Below, piece by piece: positions 1 through 9,085 of a DNA stretch of 31,802 bases. Source of the DNA: an uncultured Kiritimatiellota bacterium (lineage in GTDB: Bacteria > Verrucomicrobiota > Kiritimatiellia > RFP12 > UBA1067); the NCBI GenBank assembly GCA_934675625.1, contig CAKURH010000041.1, positions 1-31,802 on the forward strand. Direction: 5' to 3'. Under the pieces are notes generated by a model, which was not told where the DNA came from, made no database searches, and was given only the letters and a program-made list of their open reading frames with translations. Made by a program: the position numbers and the translations under genes. Within the stretch, counting starts at the first letter, position 1. Every line of letters starts with the position of its first letter.

Positions 1-496
1 GTTCAGCGTCGCAGACCTTTCTCCCACGAGCGGGACGGCGCGGCTGCCGACGAGGAGCTCGCCGCGCCCCGCGCCGGTGACGGTGACGCGCAGCACCGCC
101 GTCCGCTCCGTCGACTGCGGATGCGCGAACGCCCCGTTCGTCGTCCCCGTATAGACGAGATGCTCCCAGACCGTGTTCGTCGAGCCGGACGGACACGCGA
201 GCGGGTCGAGGTCGCCAAGGGCTTCGTCGAATGCGCTCCGCGCCGCGTCGCACCGCCCCCTCAATCCATGCAAATCCGTGTGAATCCGCAGTTTCCTCTC
301 CGCTCGGCTTCACGCCCGCCCACGCGACGGTCGCCGCCAGAGCGACCCCCGCCAGTCCCTTGCGCACACGGGGACAGCCCCTCCAGTCCCGCCGCACGGA
401 CGCGAAAGCCCCGTGCCGCGCCACCCACGCGACGGCGGCGGCCGTCCACAGCAAGGCGGACGCCGCGACGGCACAGGCTTTGAGGAATTCGCTCAT
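1..496 (-). CDS. 5' part of an exported or membrane-anchored protein, frame disturbed, runs off the left edge
   Basis: The gene starts at 496 (MSEFLKACAV) with two hydrophobic stretches in the first 60 residues, so the product is probably exported or anchored. From about 250 downwards the protein-like reading lies in a different minus frame (CDAARSAFDEALGDLDPL, then AVLRVTVTGAGRGELLVG), which resembles the beta-rich secreted proteins common in this kind of genome. One extra base (or two missing) between about 250 and 300 would join the two parts. A 10-bp-period tandem repeat sits at 263-287, exactly at the switch. There is no Shine-Dalgarno; a TATAAT box ends 6 nt before the ATG. The function is unknown. 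The frame shift could be a real mutation or an assembly error. Confidence 0.5.
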   Translation of the reverse strand, partial: MSEFLKACAVAASALLWTAAAVAWVARHGAFASVRRDWRGCPRVRKGLAGVALAATVAWAGVKPSGEETADSHGFAWIEGAVRRGAERIRRSPWRPRPARVSVRLDEHGLGASRLYGDDERGVRASAVDGADGGAARHRHRRGARRAPRRQPRRPARGRKVCDAE

Positions 497-502
497 CGTT
501 GA

Positions 503-511
503 ATTATAGCA
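503..511 (-). promoter_or_regulatory. extended -10 promoter of the leftmost gene, leaderless spacing
   Basis: The minus strand reads TGC TATAAT and then six bases before the ATG at 496. A normal start point, about 7 nt after the -10 box, falls on the start codon, so the mRNA would be leaderless. No convincing -35 box is visible. Confidence 0.55.
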
Positions 512-573
512 TAATCCGCCGCGCTTGCGCCCGCGATTCCGCCGAAGACGGGGACGCAAAAGCCCCCGCTTTC

Positions 574-601
574 GACGTCACAGGGCGTAGCGGCGGCCGA
601 G
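574..601. repeat. 28-bp copy of the 3' end of the activase gene
   Basis: These 28 bases are identical to 9082-9109. On the minus strand both copies encode the last residues LGRRYAL and the TGA stop of a glycyl-radical activase. Weaker similarity continues for a few bases to about 608 (an extra Leu codon), then stops. The copy is therefore the severed tail of an activase-like gene or a recombination scar. The two copies flank the whole of operon 1. Confidence 0.8.
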
Positions 602-645
602 TAGTGAATTTATGATAAACTTCTACAAGTTTCTGGGGCACAAGC

Positions 646-812
646 ATGACATTTAGACGCAAGTTTTACGATACGCTTCTCAACGGGAAGAAGAGCCATC
701 TCCCAGAGGGGCTTCTTGTCAAGGGTGCACGGCAAATCGGCAAGACCTTCACCATCGATTCGTTCGGACGCGAAAACTAGCGCTCATACCTTTAGACTTC
801 GCGAATAATCTG
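646..812 (+). pseudogene. fragment of an AAA_14/DUF4143-type ATPase gene
   Basis: An ATG at 646 opens a 44-codon frame (MTFRRKFYDTLLNGKK) that contains a Walker A motif, GARQIGKT, followed by a Phe-Gly acidic stretch. This is the usual N-terminus of the DUF4143-type ATP-binding proteins. A TAG at 778 interrupts it. Reading through the stop and shifting frame once near 792-796 gives RSYL and then LDFANN, which continues the family pattern. The rest of the roughly 400-residue protein is missing and the 3' end of the glycosidase gene begins at 832. I read it as a decayed fragment with a stop, a frameshift and a large deletion, not a functional gene. Confidence 0.65.
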
Positions 813-831
813 CGCCCGCCTTGCGCCCACC

Positions 832-3800
832 CTACTTCTGGGGGCACTGTCGTGTCCATGAGGACGGTGTCCTCACAGGAATCCGCTCGCGCTTCAGCCA
901 GTCGAGAAATTCGCCGTTGAGCTGAAGCCACCGTGTCCAGCCGCCAACGCGCCCTCCCGACAGATGGCACAGGAACTGCACGGGCCTGTCGTCGCGACGC
1001 CCTTCGCGAACCCGCTCCTTAAAACGCTCGAGATCATCGCTCAAGTCCAAATAGTCCATCGACGGCAATTCCGCGCGGCCATAAGCCGCCGCGACCTTCT
1101 CCGTCGGCAGGAACGGTTCCCACCCGCCCGGCTGACACCACGCACGCGGCGGCGGCAGCCCATGTTCCCTGAACAGCTTCCTCGAATAGTCCGCCTGCAG
1201 CCGCACCATCTCATCCGGGAACGAAAACGCCTTGTCGGACAAGCCCACGAATTCGGTCTTTTCAAGGCCGGGATCCGCCTGAATGCCGCGACACCAGAAG
1301 TCTCGCACGATGCACGGACTTCCCGCACTGCCAATCGCATAGATGCGGCCCGACTTCGGCTCGTAGAATTTGCGCGAGACAGGCAGCCGCCCGGCCATCG
1401 ACGGATCGACATCCGTCAGAACGCACGCATTGTCCACGCCGTGAACGGAAGCCGTAAACTGAAAGTTCTCCGGATGATCCACATCAACGTCTCCCATGAA
1501 ATACAGGCGAAGGCCGCCATCGTCCCAGTCCTTCACAAACGGATAGCCCCGCGCCTTGGCCTTGTCATACTGCGCGCGGTCAAGGAACTGCATCCGAAAA
1601 AGGCCATGCTGAGCCGTGTGATCCATCAGCTCATGTCCAGCTCCGGCAATTTCTCGCAAAGTCTGCCATTGGCGCTCGTCCCGGATTTCCGCCGGAATGA
1701 TCGCCAATGCCATCTTCAGCCCTCGGTCGTCAAATTGCTTCGCCACAGCCCGCCACTCGGCAGCCGCATGATTGTCATCATACCGCATGATGACGCAAAA
1801 GCCACCCGCCGTGTCCTGTCTGACGGACTTTCGCAACGCGACGGCTTTCAAGGCGACAACGCCAGACGTTTGCGCCCGCAAACGAAGCGCTGCCAACGGC
1901 TTCTCCGGATGCGGATTGCGGAAAGTCCCCAGGAAAAGGCCATAGTCCAAGCCCGATCCAGGCGCTTCCCAGCGCACGACCGGCTTCGCTTCTGGATGCC
2001 CGACCAGGAACCAGTCGCAAATGTCCCGGCCAGCCCTAACCGGGAGCCCGACAGCCGTGGCATCCGTATAGACGAGTTCAAGCGTTGCTGGCGTTTCGGC
2101 CCGCTCCGGCTGGTACATGACGGCGCCCAGCGTGTGAATCTCCGATGCGCACACACCGCCAAGCGGAAGCGTTGCGCAGGCTTCGGCATTCTGCCAATTC
2201 CGTCCGGCCGCCGTCAGCCAACCGCCCGTGAGCCGAAAGGGTATGCCCCGCCAGTAACGGATGCCCACGCCCAACGGTCGTGCCGCGTCCAGATCGACGA
2301 TTTCATCGGCTGCTCGCACAAGCCGTCCGCCATGCCCCGCAAGAGGCGGCAGCACGGCGTCGTCTTCGTCAAGCGCGGGCTTCTCGAAACGCTCGAAGCG
2401 CACGTCGTCAAAGAGGACTTCTCCAAGACCGCGCACACCGACAATGACCGCCACCGGCTCCGCAAACGCTTCGGGGACTTCGACGTTCATGTGCAAATCA
2501 ACTGTTTCACCACACGAGACACCCGGCTTCTCCCTGCCGCGCAGCCAACCTTCGGGCTTCATCTGAAACAGCTGGACATAGGGCGTCGGCGATCCGTTCA
2601 CGATCTTTGCCTTGGCCGTCAGCCGATACCAGCCCGCCGCCGGAATCCGAATCGGGGAGAGCGCGTAAAGCTCGCGAAGTCCTTCCTTGGCCGGGCGCAT
2701 GCGCAACGAGAAACGCCCCGTCAACGCATTTGTCGAAATGCCGACAAACCCCGTCCGGCAACGGTCAAAACGCGGCTCCCACCCTTGGGCTTGGCACTTG
2801 TCGATGCCGTCCAGGTCATCTCCGGCCAGATCTTCAAACCCGCCATTTCGGACGAGCTGGTTCGCGTTCCTGATCTCAAAGCCGCTGATGTCCAAAGGCT
2901 TCTTTGTGACGACAAACAGGATCTTTCCGTTCAGTTCCAGCGTCTTTCCGTCCACCTCGACCTTGGCCCCGTAGGTGTCGCGAACATCCTGCGGTTCTGA
3001 AGCGAGTCGCACGGCATATCTCCCCATGGACGACCCCAGCATCGACAGGCAAGACCCGTCCGTTCGCCGAAACGCATGGGCCACGTCAAAGTCCACGGGC
3101 GGCAGCGCGGCAATCCGTCCGAGAAATTCCGAACAGCCCTCAAAGTAGGTCTGCTGGACGGCCAAGGCCTGCATTGGCGGCTCCAGCGAGTTCGTATGCT
3201 CGTCCAGCAGGTATTCGACGCCGAAATCAAAGAACTTCTCGTACCCCTCCTCCAGATACCAGTTGTGGATGGCATCCCCCAGGTAGGCCTGGCGATCCTT
3301 GTCCGAGATGACATGCCACATGAACTCCGTCTGCCAAACCGGAAGGCCCGGATTGAAGCGACGCGGCACATCGCGGTATTCGGCAGCCTTCTCGCGAATC
3401 TTGTAGGCATGCATGTTCCAGATGTCGACGAGGTCGGTCGCCCCCATCTCGCAAAGCCTTTCCGAGACCTTCTCCGTCGCCGCGACACCGGTTCCGAACC
3501 CTGAGACAACCACCTTGTTTGAAGGGTCCACCGCGCGAATCTCCTCACTCGCCGCCTTCAGCAGGTTGAAGTAGTCCGAGACCGTGCCATTGAAGCTGGC
3601 CGCGCGGCCCGGCGGCATCCAGTCCACCTCGTTCCAAATCTCCCAATGGCGGATCTTGCCGCGGTAGCGACTCGCACACGTCCTCACGTAACGACGCCAT
3701 TCGTCGAGGCTTCGCGGCACACAGCAATTCGGATTGTCCTCGAATAGCTTTCCGTTCGGCCCCGTCACGTCGGGCCGAACGCCCGCCCAAGGCGGTGGGC

Positions 3801-4875
3801 AGCCAAGCGTCGCCAACAATCCGATCCCGCGATCGACAGCAGCCTGAATCGTGCGGTCTGCCTCGCGAAAGTCAAATTCGCCCGACTGCGGCTCGACTTG
3901 AAACCACAGCAGCTCGTGAAAATTCCAGAGACGCTCCCAGCGAACGCCCGTCTTCGCGACAAGCTCGGCATCTCGCAGAAAGGACACGCCCAGATAGTCG
4001 CGCAAGGCGCCACCGGTCAATTCGGCCTTCGGCAAGACAGATACCTTGAACGAGCCTTCGCGCCAACGCTGATCGTGCAAGCCCGCAGGGAGGCGTCCGA
4101 CGCGCCTGCTCACGACCCGGCCGGCGACGCCGCGCGCCGGATCGTACTCGACAAACTTCAGCGTAACGTCGTCCCCTTCACGGAATACGCGATCGGACAG
4201 GCGGTCGAACGGCACGAGACGCCGGCGTTCCAAGGCGGACGTGACGAAATACCGGGGCTCGTCAAGGTCGTTCACGAGCAGCGAAGTCGACAGCCCGCGC
4301 GTGAAGGGCCGCGCCGGATCGGCCTGCAGTTCGTCAGCCGGAAGAGCCCGCGTGCTGACGCGCAGACGCGACGCGAAAAGCGGGCGCGCATCGTAGAGGA
4401 TCAAGTACGGCGACACGGGCGCCAAAGGCCCCGGCTGAGCCGCCTCCCCAACCAGCCGGCCATTCCGGTAAAGGCACACACGATCTCCGCTCTTCCAAGT
4501 CAAGGCATAGACCGCCGTCTCGCCCGCCCGGACAGGCGGCTCCCATTCGATGGCCGTCGGCTCGTTCGTGTCCGTCATCGCGCGGCCAAAGACAGCCGGC
4601 TTCATCTTCGGATCGTTCCAAGTCGGCTGGTAAATTCCCAGCACCTCCTTGCGAGGCCCCTTTTCTTTCGCAAAGACGCGAACCGCAAACGGCCAGCCTT
4701 CACCTTTCTCGTTCAGGTCGACACAAGGACGGATGACGACCTCAATCGCTCCTTCGTTCGGATTCACCGTCCCGACCGTCGTGTAATAGGCCGCACCTTC
4801 CGTCCGATAGGCTGCCACAGCCCCCGGCTGAAGGCCCTGTGCCGCCGTCAGCGCGGCTAGAACAACTCCCAGCAT
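832..4875 (-). CDS. exported clan GH-A glycoside hydrolase fused to a CE4-like polysaccharide deacetylase domain
   Basis: The product has 1347 residues. Residues 1-22 look like a signal peptide (LGVVLAALTAAQGLQPGAVAA). A beta-rich, laminin-G-like part (about 23-200) precedes a TIM-barrel module. In it WEIWNEVDW (Glu near 415) looks like the acid/base and VWQTEFMW (Glu near 516) like the nucleophile, the pattern of GH39/GH5-type retaining enzymes. A carbohydrate-binding-like beta-sandwich follows (about 690-840, starting LVRNGGFEDL). The C-terminal third (about 1025-1330) resembles a NodB/CE4 deacetylase: YDDN near 1031 for the metal-binding Asp pair and DHTAQH near 1081 for the HTxxH motif. 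It is the last gene of operon 1, 18 bp after the surface-protein gene. Specificity cannot be read from the sequence. The deacetylase domain may be inactive or have a different role. Confidence 0.75.
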   Translation of the reverse strand: MLGVVLAALTAAQGLQPGAVAAYRTEGAAYYTTVGTVNPNEGAIEVVIRPCVDLNEKGEGWPFAVRVFAKEKGPRKEVLGIYQPTWNDPKMKPAVFGRAMTDTNEPTAIEWEPPVRAGETAVYALTWKSGDRVCLYRNGRLVGEAAQPGPLAPVSPYLILYDARPLFASRLRVSTRALPADELQADPARPFTRGLSTSLLVNDLDEPRYFVTSALERRRLVPFDRLSDRVFREGDDVTLKFVEYDPARGVAGRVVSRRVGRLPAGLHDQRWREGSFKVSVLPKAELTGGALRDYLGVSFLRDAELVAKTGVRWERLWNFHELLWFQVEPQSGEFDFREADRTIQAAVDRGIGLLATLGCPPPWAGVRPDVTGPNGKLFEDNPNCCVPRSLDEWRRYVRTCASRYRGKIRHWEIWNEVDWMPPGRAASFNGTVSDYFNLLKAASEEIRAVDPSNKVVVSGFGTGVAATEKVSERLCEMGATDLVDIWNMHAYKIREKAAEYRDVPRRFNPGLPVWQTEFMWHVISDKDRQAYLGDAIHNWYLEEGYEKFFDFGVEYLLDEHTNSLEPPMQALAVQQTYFEGCSEFLGRIAALPPVDFDVAHAFRRTDGSCLSMLGSSMGRYAVRLASEPQDVRDTYGAKVEVDGKTLELNGKILFVVTKKPLDISGFEIRNANQLVRNGGFEDLAGDDLDGIDKCQAQGWEPRFDRCRTGFVGISTNALTGRFSLRMRPAKEGLRELYALSPIRIPAAGWYRLTAKAKIVNGSPTPYVQLFQMKPEGWLRGREKPGVSCGETVDLHMNVEVPEAFAEPVAVIVGVRGLGEVLFDDVRFERFEKPALDEDDAVLPPLAGHGGRLVRAADEIVDLDAARPLGVGIRYWRGIPFRLTGGWLTAAGRNWQNAEACATLPLGGVCASEIHTLGAVMYQPERAETPATLELVYTDATAVGLPVRAGRDICDWFLVGHPEAKPVVRWEAPGSGLDYGLFLGTFRNPHPEKPLAALRLRAQTSGVVALKAVALRKSVRQDTAGGFCVIMRYDDNHAAAEWRAVAKQFDDRGLKMALAIIPAEIRDERQWQTLREIAGAGHELMDHTAQHGLFRMQFLDRAQYDKAKARGYPFVKDWDDGGLRLYFMGDVDVDHPENFQFTASVHGVDNACVLTDVDPSMAGRLPVSRKFYEPKSGRIYAIGSAGSPCIVRDFWCRGIQADPGLEKTEFVGLSDKAFSFPDEMVRLQADYSRKLFREHGLPPPRAWCQPGGWEPFLPTEKVAAAYGRAELPSMDYLDLSDDLERFKERVREGRRDDRPVQFLCHLSGGRVGGWTRWLQLNGEFLDWLKRERIPVRTPSSWTRQCPQK

Positions 4876-4893
4876 GGCGTTTCCTTTCCCGTC

Positions 4894-7182
4894 TCAGCGA
4901 ATCGTCAAGACAAAGCCCGTGTCTCTGCGAATGAACAGCGTGCGTCCGTCCGCAGAGAGACCGAGACAGTATCTCTTACCGCGTACGGACGAAATCGGCA
5001 ATCCACCGTCCGGCAAAATGATCGAATCAGCGGTCAAGACCGGAAGCTCCCGTGACGTGCGCGACCTCGTGTCATCGACAAGAAGCGAGGCCCCGGCCGC
5101 AAACACGACCTTGCCCGACGCTCTCATGGTTTCCCCACCGATCGCCTGGTCAACAGGGACTGTCCACGTCCCGGACACGCGGACATCTCCGCCCGTCAGC
5201 AGCGGGAGGCCCTCAATGTCCGCAAACGCATAACTTGCATAGCCGCCAAGGTCGAAAGTTGTTCCTTTCGCAAACTTCACCTTGCCGAAAGCCGGTGCAA
5301 CAGGTTCAAACCGACAGGTATCGTCCGTTGTTCGCGTAAAGACCGAGCCGTCACCTGGATCCGTCAGAATCTGGTAGTCGGCCAAATCCAGACTTCCCCG
5401 TCCGAGAGTATCCACGACGAGCCCGTTTTCCGTCGTTTCTCCATCGCGATGCCCCGTCATCCACCCCGAAAGGGACCACTGCCGATACTCAAACGCATGG
5501 CACCCTGGCGTGAGCGTCACATTCGCCCAGTTGACCTCATTCCACCCCGTCTCGATGATTTTCTCATCATCAATGTACAGCGCACCGCAGTTTTGCACGC
5601 CAATCCCCCAGCTCCAGACGACGTTCGTTTCCGCGCGATTCCAAAGATAGCCCTTATAAACAAGCGTCGAGTTTTCATTGAACCTGTAATCGCCCGAGAC
5701 CGATCCGGCCAAGGCATTCGTCCGAACGGTGGACATGTCACTTGGATATTCATCCCGAGCCCCCACCTTGTTGCCTGATTGGGCGGGGAAATCACCTTCC
5801 CAAAGTCCCGGCTGACGGGTCAAGGCGACAAGCGCCTCCCGTGCCGGCCCCAAACGCACCGAACCATCTTGGACATCCAGAACCTCCGCGCCAATCGGCG
5901 TGTCATACATCAATTCGCCAGCACCGCGCTTGATGACGGAATTCGCCCAAAAGCCTTTCGTGTAGTCCCATGTCGCGAACGAATAGGGCTTTTCGTCAAC
6001 GACAAAGCCCGACACGCACACTGTTCCTGCCTCGCTGTCAACCGTCAAGGGCGGCAGCGAATACGTCTCGCAACTCGTCAACTCAACCGCGCCACCCTTG
6101 AGCGTCAGTCCGGACGCCGTGTTCGGCAACGCTCCTGCGCACGTCATCTTGACGCCCAAGGCGTCAGCCTGGACGCCGAGGCCCCCCGTAAAGTCGTTCG
6201 CCGCGTTCGTCAACACGAGTCGGCATCCTGCGCCGACCGTAAAGCCGCCCACCCCAGAGACTTTGCCGCGAAAAGCGTATTGGCAATCACCTTCATATCG
6301 CCAGACTTCGACATTTCCGAGCAACATCACGTCACCATCCCAGTAATGATCCTCATAGACCGGGCTGTGCCCATCCCGATGATAAAGCATCGTGTCGGCT
6401 TCAAAGACAATGGGCCACGCCCTTTCCCTTGTATAGAGCCAGCGTGTGCCTGTCGCCCAACCCGAGCCTGTCCGAATGAGGATCGAGCCAGCCGTTTCGC
6501 CCGCCGAAAGGCTCGCACCGTCACATCCGAGGAATCCGCCCTGCCGGATCAATCGTCCCGGTCCCGAAACCACGCCATTCACCGTGACGACATCACCGCC
6601 GGCCGCACATCCTGCAATCGTCAAGTCATGGCCGTTCAAGGCTATCGACTGGAGAATTCGATCCGATTTCTCCTGTAGGCCGACAGTGGCGGGTTGAGCC
6701 AGCTGAATTGGGCCAAACGCCTTGTCTGCGTAGTATCCGCCGCTGACGACGATGGCTCCGGCTTTCGCCGAGTCACCGTCGCCGGAAACGACCATCGTCT
6801 CCGTCGTGAAATCTGGGCATCCGTCTGCGGTCGAGATCTCCAGCGTTGCGCCATCCTGCACAAAAGTCGCGCCAACCGACGAACCCAAGGCGCCACCTGT
6901 CGTCGCCACAAGGCGACCTTCTTCAATGACGATCTCTCCGTCAAATGTCGCAATCGAGCCGTCGCTCGTCAAGGTTCCCGGACCGCGCTTGATCAACGCA
7001 TCATGCTCCGAAAGTGACTTTCCTTCCGCCGCAAGCCATGCCGACAAGGTCGTCGCACCCTGGACATCGACAACCAACGGTCGTGATGCCTCCGCAGGCT
7101 CCAGGGAAAACGTTGTCGCATGCAGTGCCAGCGTACCGCACAGGGCCAACATCAGAGACGTTTCTTTTCGATGTTCTTTCAT
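4894..7182 (-). CDS. secreted beta-strand-rich surface protein with a PA14-like domain
   Basis: The product has 762 residues. The ATG at 7182 (MKEHRKETSLMLALCGTLALHA) is chosen because a purine-rich AAAGAGA lies upstream and it gives a clear signal peptide; an in-frame ATG further upstream has no ribosome site. Most of the protein is repeated short beta-strands with Gly and Asp turns, like autotransporter-associated beta-strand repeats. Residues about 475-600 look like a PA14-type sugar-binding domain (GALYIDDEKI, then LTPGCHAFEYRQW). The end, GRTLFIRRDTGFVLTIR, resembles the end of the remnant at 15847 (RLKRARGLAIVIR), suggesting a shared C-terminal module. It lies between two glycosidases, so adhesion to or display on glycan is likely. 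No catalytic residues were recognised. Confidence 0.65.
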   Translation of the reverse strand: MKEHRKETSLMLALCGTLALHATTFSLEPAEASRPLVVDVQGATTLSAWLAAEGKSLSEHDALIKRGPGTLTSDGSIATFDGEIVIEEGRLVATTGGALGSSVGATFVQDGATLEISTADGCPDFTTETMVVSGDGDSAKAGAIVVSGGYYADKAFGPIQLAQPATVGLQEKSDRILQSIALNGHDLTIAGCAAGGDVVTVNGVVSGPGRLIRQGGFLGCDGASLSAGETAGSILIRTGSGWATGTRWLYTRERAWPIVFEADTMLYHRDGHSPVYEDHYWDGDVMLLGNVEVWRYEGDCQYAFRGKVSGVGGFTVGAGCRLVLTNAANDFTGGLGVQADALGVKMTCAGALPNTASGLTLKGGAVELTSCETYSLPPLTVDSEAGTVCVSGFVVDEKPYSFATWDYTKGFWANSVIKRGAGELMYDTPIGAEVLDVQDGSVRLGPAREALVALTRQPGLWEGDFPAQSGNKVGARDEYPSDMSTVRTNALAGSVSGDYRFNENSTLVYKGYLWNRAETNVVWSWGIGVQNCGALYIDDEKIIETGWNEVNWANVTLTPGCHAFEYRQWSLSGWMTGHRDGETTENGLVVDTLGRGSLDLADYQILTDPGDGSVFTRTTDDTCRFEPVAPAFGKVKFAKGTTFDLGGYASYAFADIEGLPLLTGGDVRVSGTWTVPVDQAIGGETMRASGKVVFAAGASLLVDDTRSRTSRELPVLTADSIILPDGGLPISSVRGKRYCLGLSADGRTLFIRRDTGFVLTIR

Positions 7183-7258
7183 AGCAGGATCTCTTTCTTT
7201 TATGTTTTGGTTTTGGGGGGTTGTCATGTTTTCGTGTATCTGCAAGATTCCAAATGTC

Positions 7259-8972
7259 TTACCATGTATAGCTAAACGTGGTGGTGCCGTCGCACCAACG
7301 TGTCGGCTGGAAGCGGGTCGTCCAGTCCAGCGGCTCCAGCGTCGGACGCGGACGGGCTGCGCGCCGCAGGGCCGCCTCCAGTGCCGGGCGCGTCTGTGCG
7401 TCCAGAAACCGCGCCGGCCACGAGACGAAGACCGCCGTGCCACTGCGCCCCAGGAGGTCGACCCACTGACGGTTCTTCTCCCACGGAATCGCCCCGGCTT
7501 CCGCCAGTCCCGCACAGTCCGCGTCGACGACGTAGAAGACGCGATCCATGAACGCGCGCATGCCGAGGGCCGCCGGCCCCATCCGGCGCGTCCGCGCCCA
7601 GTCCTTCCCGCTCGTGTCGTCGCCGGTGCGCTGGATCTCGAAGAGTCCGGGGACGAGGTGGTTGAGTGCGTTGCACCCGATGATCAACATGTCGTCCCCG
7701 GCCCCTTCGCGGATCGCCCGGTGCAGGCCGCCGATGACCTCCGCCGACGTCCGCGTGTCGTCCCGCCAACGGCAGTCCTCGTTCATGACGACGCGGTCGT
7801 CCATCTTCAGGCCGTATTCGCCGCACCAGTCGTAGGTCAGGAAATCGACCTTGACGAGGCGCATGCCCCACGCGCGGAAGCGCGCCATGTCCGAGCGTAC
7901 CTGCGCGACGAACGACGGCACGGTCGGGTCGATGCGCGCGTGCCGCTTCCATTCCGGGTTCATGACGCCCGGAATCTTCCACTCGTCCGGCATCTTCGTC
8001 CACGGCATGAAGGGCCGGTACCAGAGGCCGGGCTTGCCGCCGAGCGCCCGCACGCGCGCCGCCCAGTCCGGCATCGACAGCCCCCAGCGCGGCGTCGCCG
8101 CCGACCACGGCCCGGCCGCCGGCACCTCGTCGCCCTTGTACTCGTGCAGCTGCCAGCCGTCGTCGGCCACGATGAAGGGGCGCGTCGCCTCCCCTTCGAC
8201 CAAGGCCGCGATTGCGCGCGCGTTGGACAGGAACGCCTCCGCCGTGCCCTGCCCGTAGTTGCAGTACCAGTCGTTGAAGCCGTAGACTGGCTCGCGCGGC
8301 AGGCGCGGCGACGGACACATTACGCGCGCAAAGGCCCGCGCCGCCGCAAAGGCCGATTCGCCGGGCATCCCCTTCCGCGTCACGATCTCAACGGCGGCGA
8401 GCGTTCGCGCGCCCAGCCGGAGCGGACGCGACCCCGCGCGCACGTCCAGCAGAAGTTCGCAAGTCTTCTCCGTCAGCTTCCACGCGGCGAAGGCGTTTGG
8501 CTGCACGCGCACGCCGACGCCGTCCGTGCGGTCGCCCGCCGAGACGAGGAAGAACCACGGCAGCGCGCCGCACGCCTCCGACGGGAACCAGCCACCGAGA
8601 CCGCCGTAGAGCCGCTCCCAGGCGTCCTTGTAGACGCGCGCACCCGGCTCGACGGCAAACGGCCAAACGAGGCGGACAAAGCGCAGCGATTGTCGCGGCG
8701 ACTGGATCTCAACAGTCGTCGCGCCATCATCTCTCGACACCAAGGCAACGCAGATGCCCTCTGCCCGCCAAGCGCCGTCCCGATACGTCAGTTCGACCTG
8801 TGTCTTGTCCGTTTCAACCGAGATCCGTCGGGGTGCCCCCCCCCCCCCCTAAGAGGGATGGAGATCCCAACAGGGCTGAAGCCCCCAGCAACGCAAATGC
8901 AAACACATGGGCCCTGCAAAGCAAACGCCCATTGAACGATTTCGTCCGAATGCACTTGTCTGTTGTTTTCAT
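7259..8972 (-). CDS. exported GH36/GH27-like alpha-galactosidase, out of frame by one base at a poly-G tract
   Basis: Read from the ATG at 8972, which has AAAGGA 11-12 nt upstream, the protein begins with a basic stretch and a hydrophobic signal (VFAFALLGASALLG). It then meets 14 consecutive G (8836-8849). With 14 G the frame ends 7 codons later at a TGA. With 13 G it continues smoothly into ISVETDKTQVELTYRDG and a 570-residue enzyme. The body has clan GH-D features: GFNDWYCNYG, ADDGW, GLWYRPF, LVKVDFLT (probable nucleophile Asp near 376) and QRTGDDTSG (probable acid/base Asp near 450). As written, only translation from an internal TTG or similar start would give the catalytic part, without export. 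It is the first gene of operon 1. The alternative to phase variation is a sequencing error in the homopolymer. Confidence 0.75.
8836..8849. repeat. 14-bp poly-C/poly-G homopolymer inside the glycosidase gene
   Basis: Fourteen C on the plus strand lie between the signal peptide and the mature enzyme of the gene at 7259-8972. Next to it are two imperfect GC-rich palindromes (8857-8870 and about 8873-8886), so this could be a small inserted repeat that is translated. Loss of one G restores the full reading frame. Confidence 0.85.
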
Positions 8973-9017
8973 ATCAATTTTTTTCCTTTACCGAGACTTC
9001 ACTGTTAAGATGTTTGC

Positions 9018-9068
9018 ATTATATCATAAAACCATGGGCTCAGACACAAATGACATATCAACTTTTTT
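9018..9068 (-). promoter_or_regulatory. promoter of operon 1 with a shared 30-bp upstream element (site A)
   Basis: The minus strand has TGA TATAAT (TATAAT at 9018-9023), giving a leader of about 40 nt before the ATG at 8972. Upstream, at 9039-9068, is an element whose core on the plus strand is GACACAAATGACATATC. It matches 15533-15562 at 27 of 30 positions, at the same distance from the -10 box. There is no TTGACA-like -35, which fits activation by a bound regulator. The core contains two direct TGTC steps on the minus strand, a pattern typical of AraC-family sites. Confidence 0.7.
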
Positions 9069-9085
9069 GCCCTTTTATGTTGACG

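Noticed and set aside
964..3000. Long plus-strand open frame (678 codons) opposite the GH-A/CE4 gene
   Set aside because: It is the complement of a well-supported gene. The translation is Arg/Pro/His-rich with no domain, as expected from GC-rich codon bias.
6752..8935. Plus-strand frame of 727 codons across operon 1
   Set aside because: It crosses a signal peptide, an intergenic gap and a glycosidase on the other strand without any coherent domain.
832..8972. Complete integrative element between the 28-bp repeats
   Set aside because: No integrase, transposase or other mobility gene lies inside, so the repeats are reported only as an observation.
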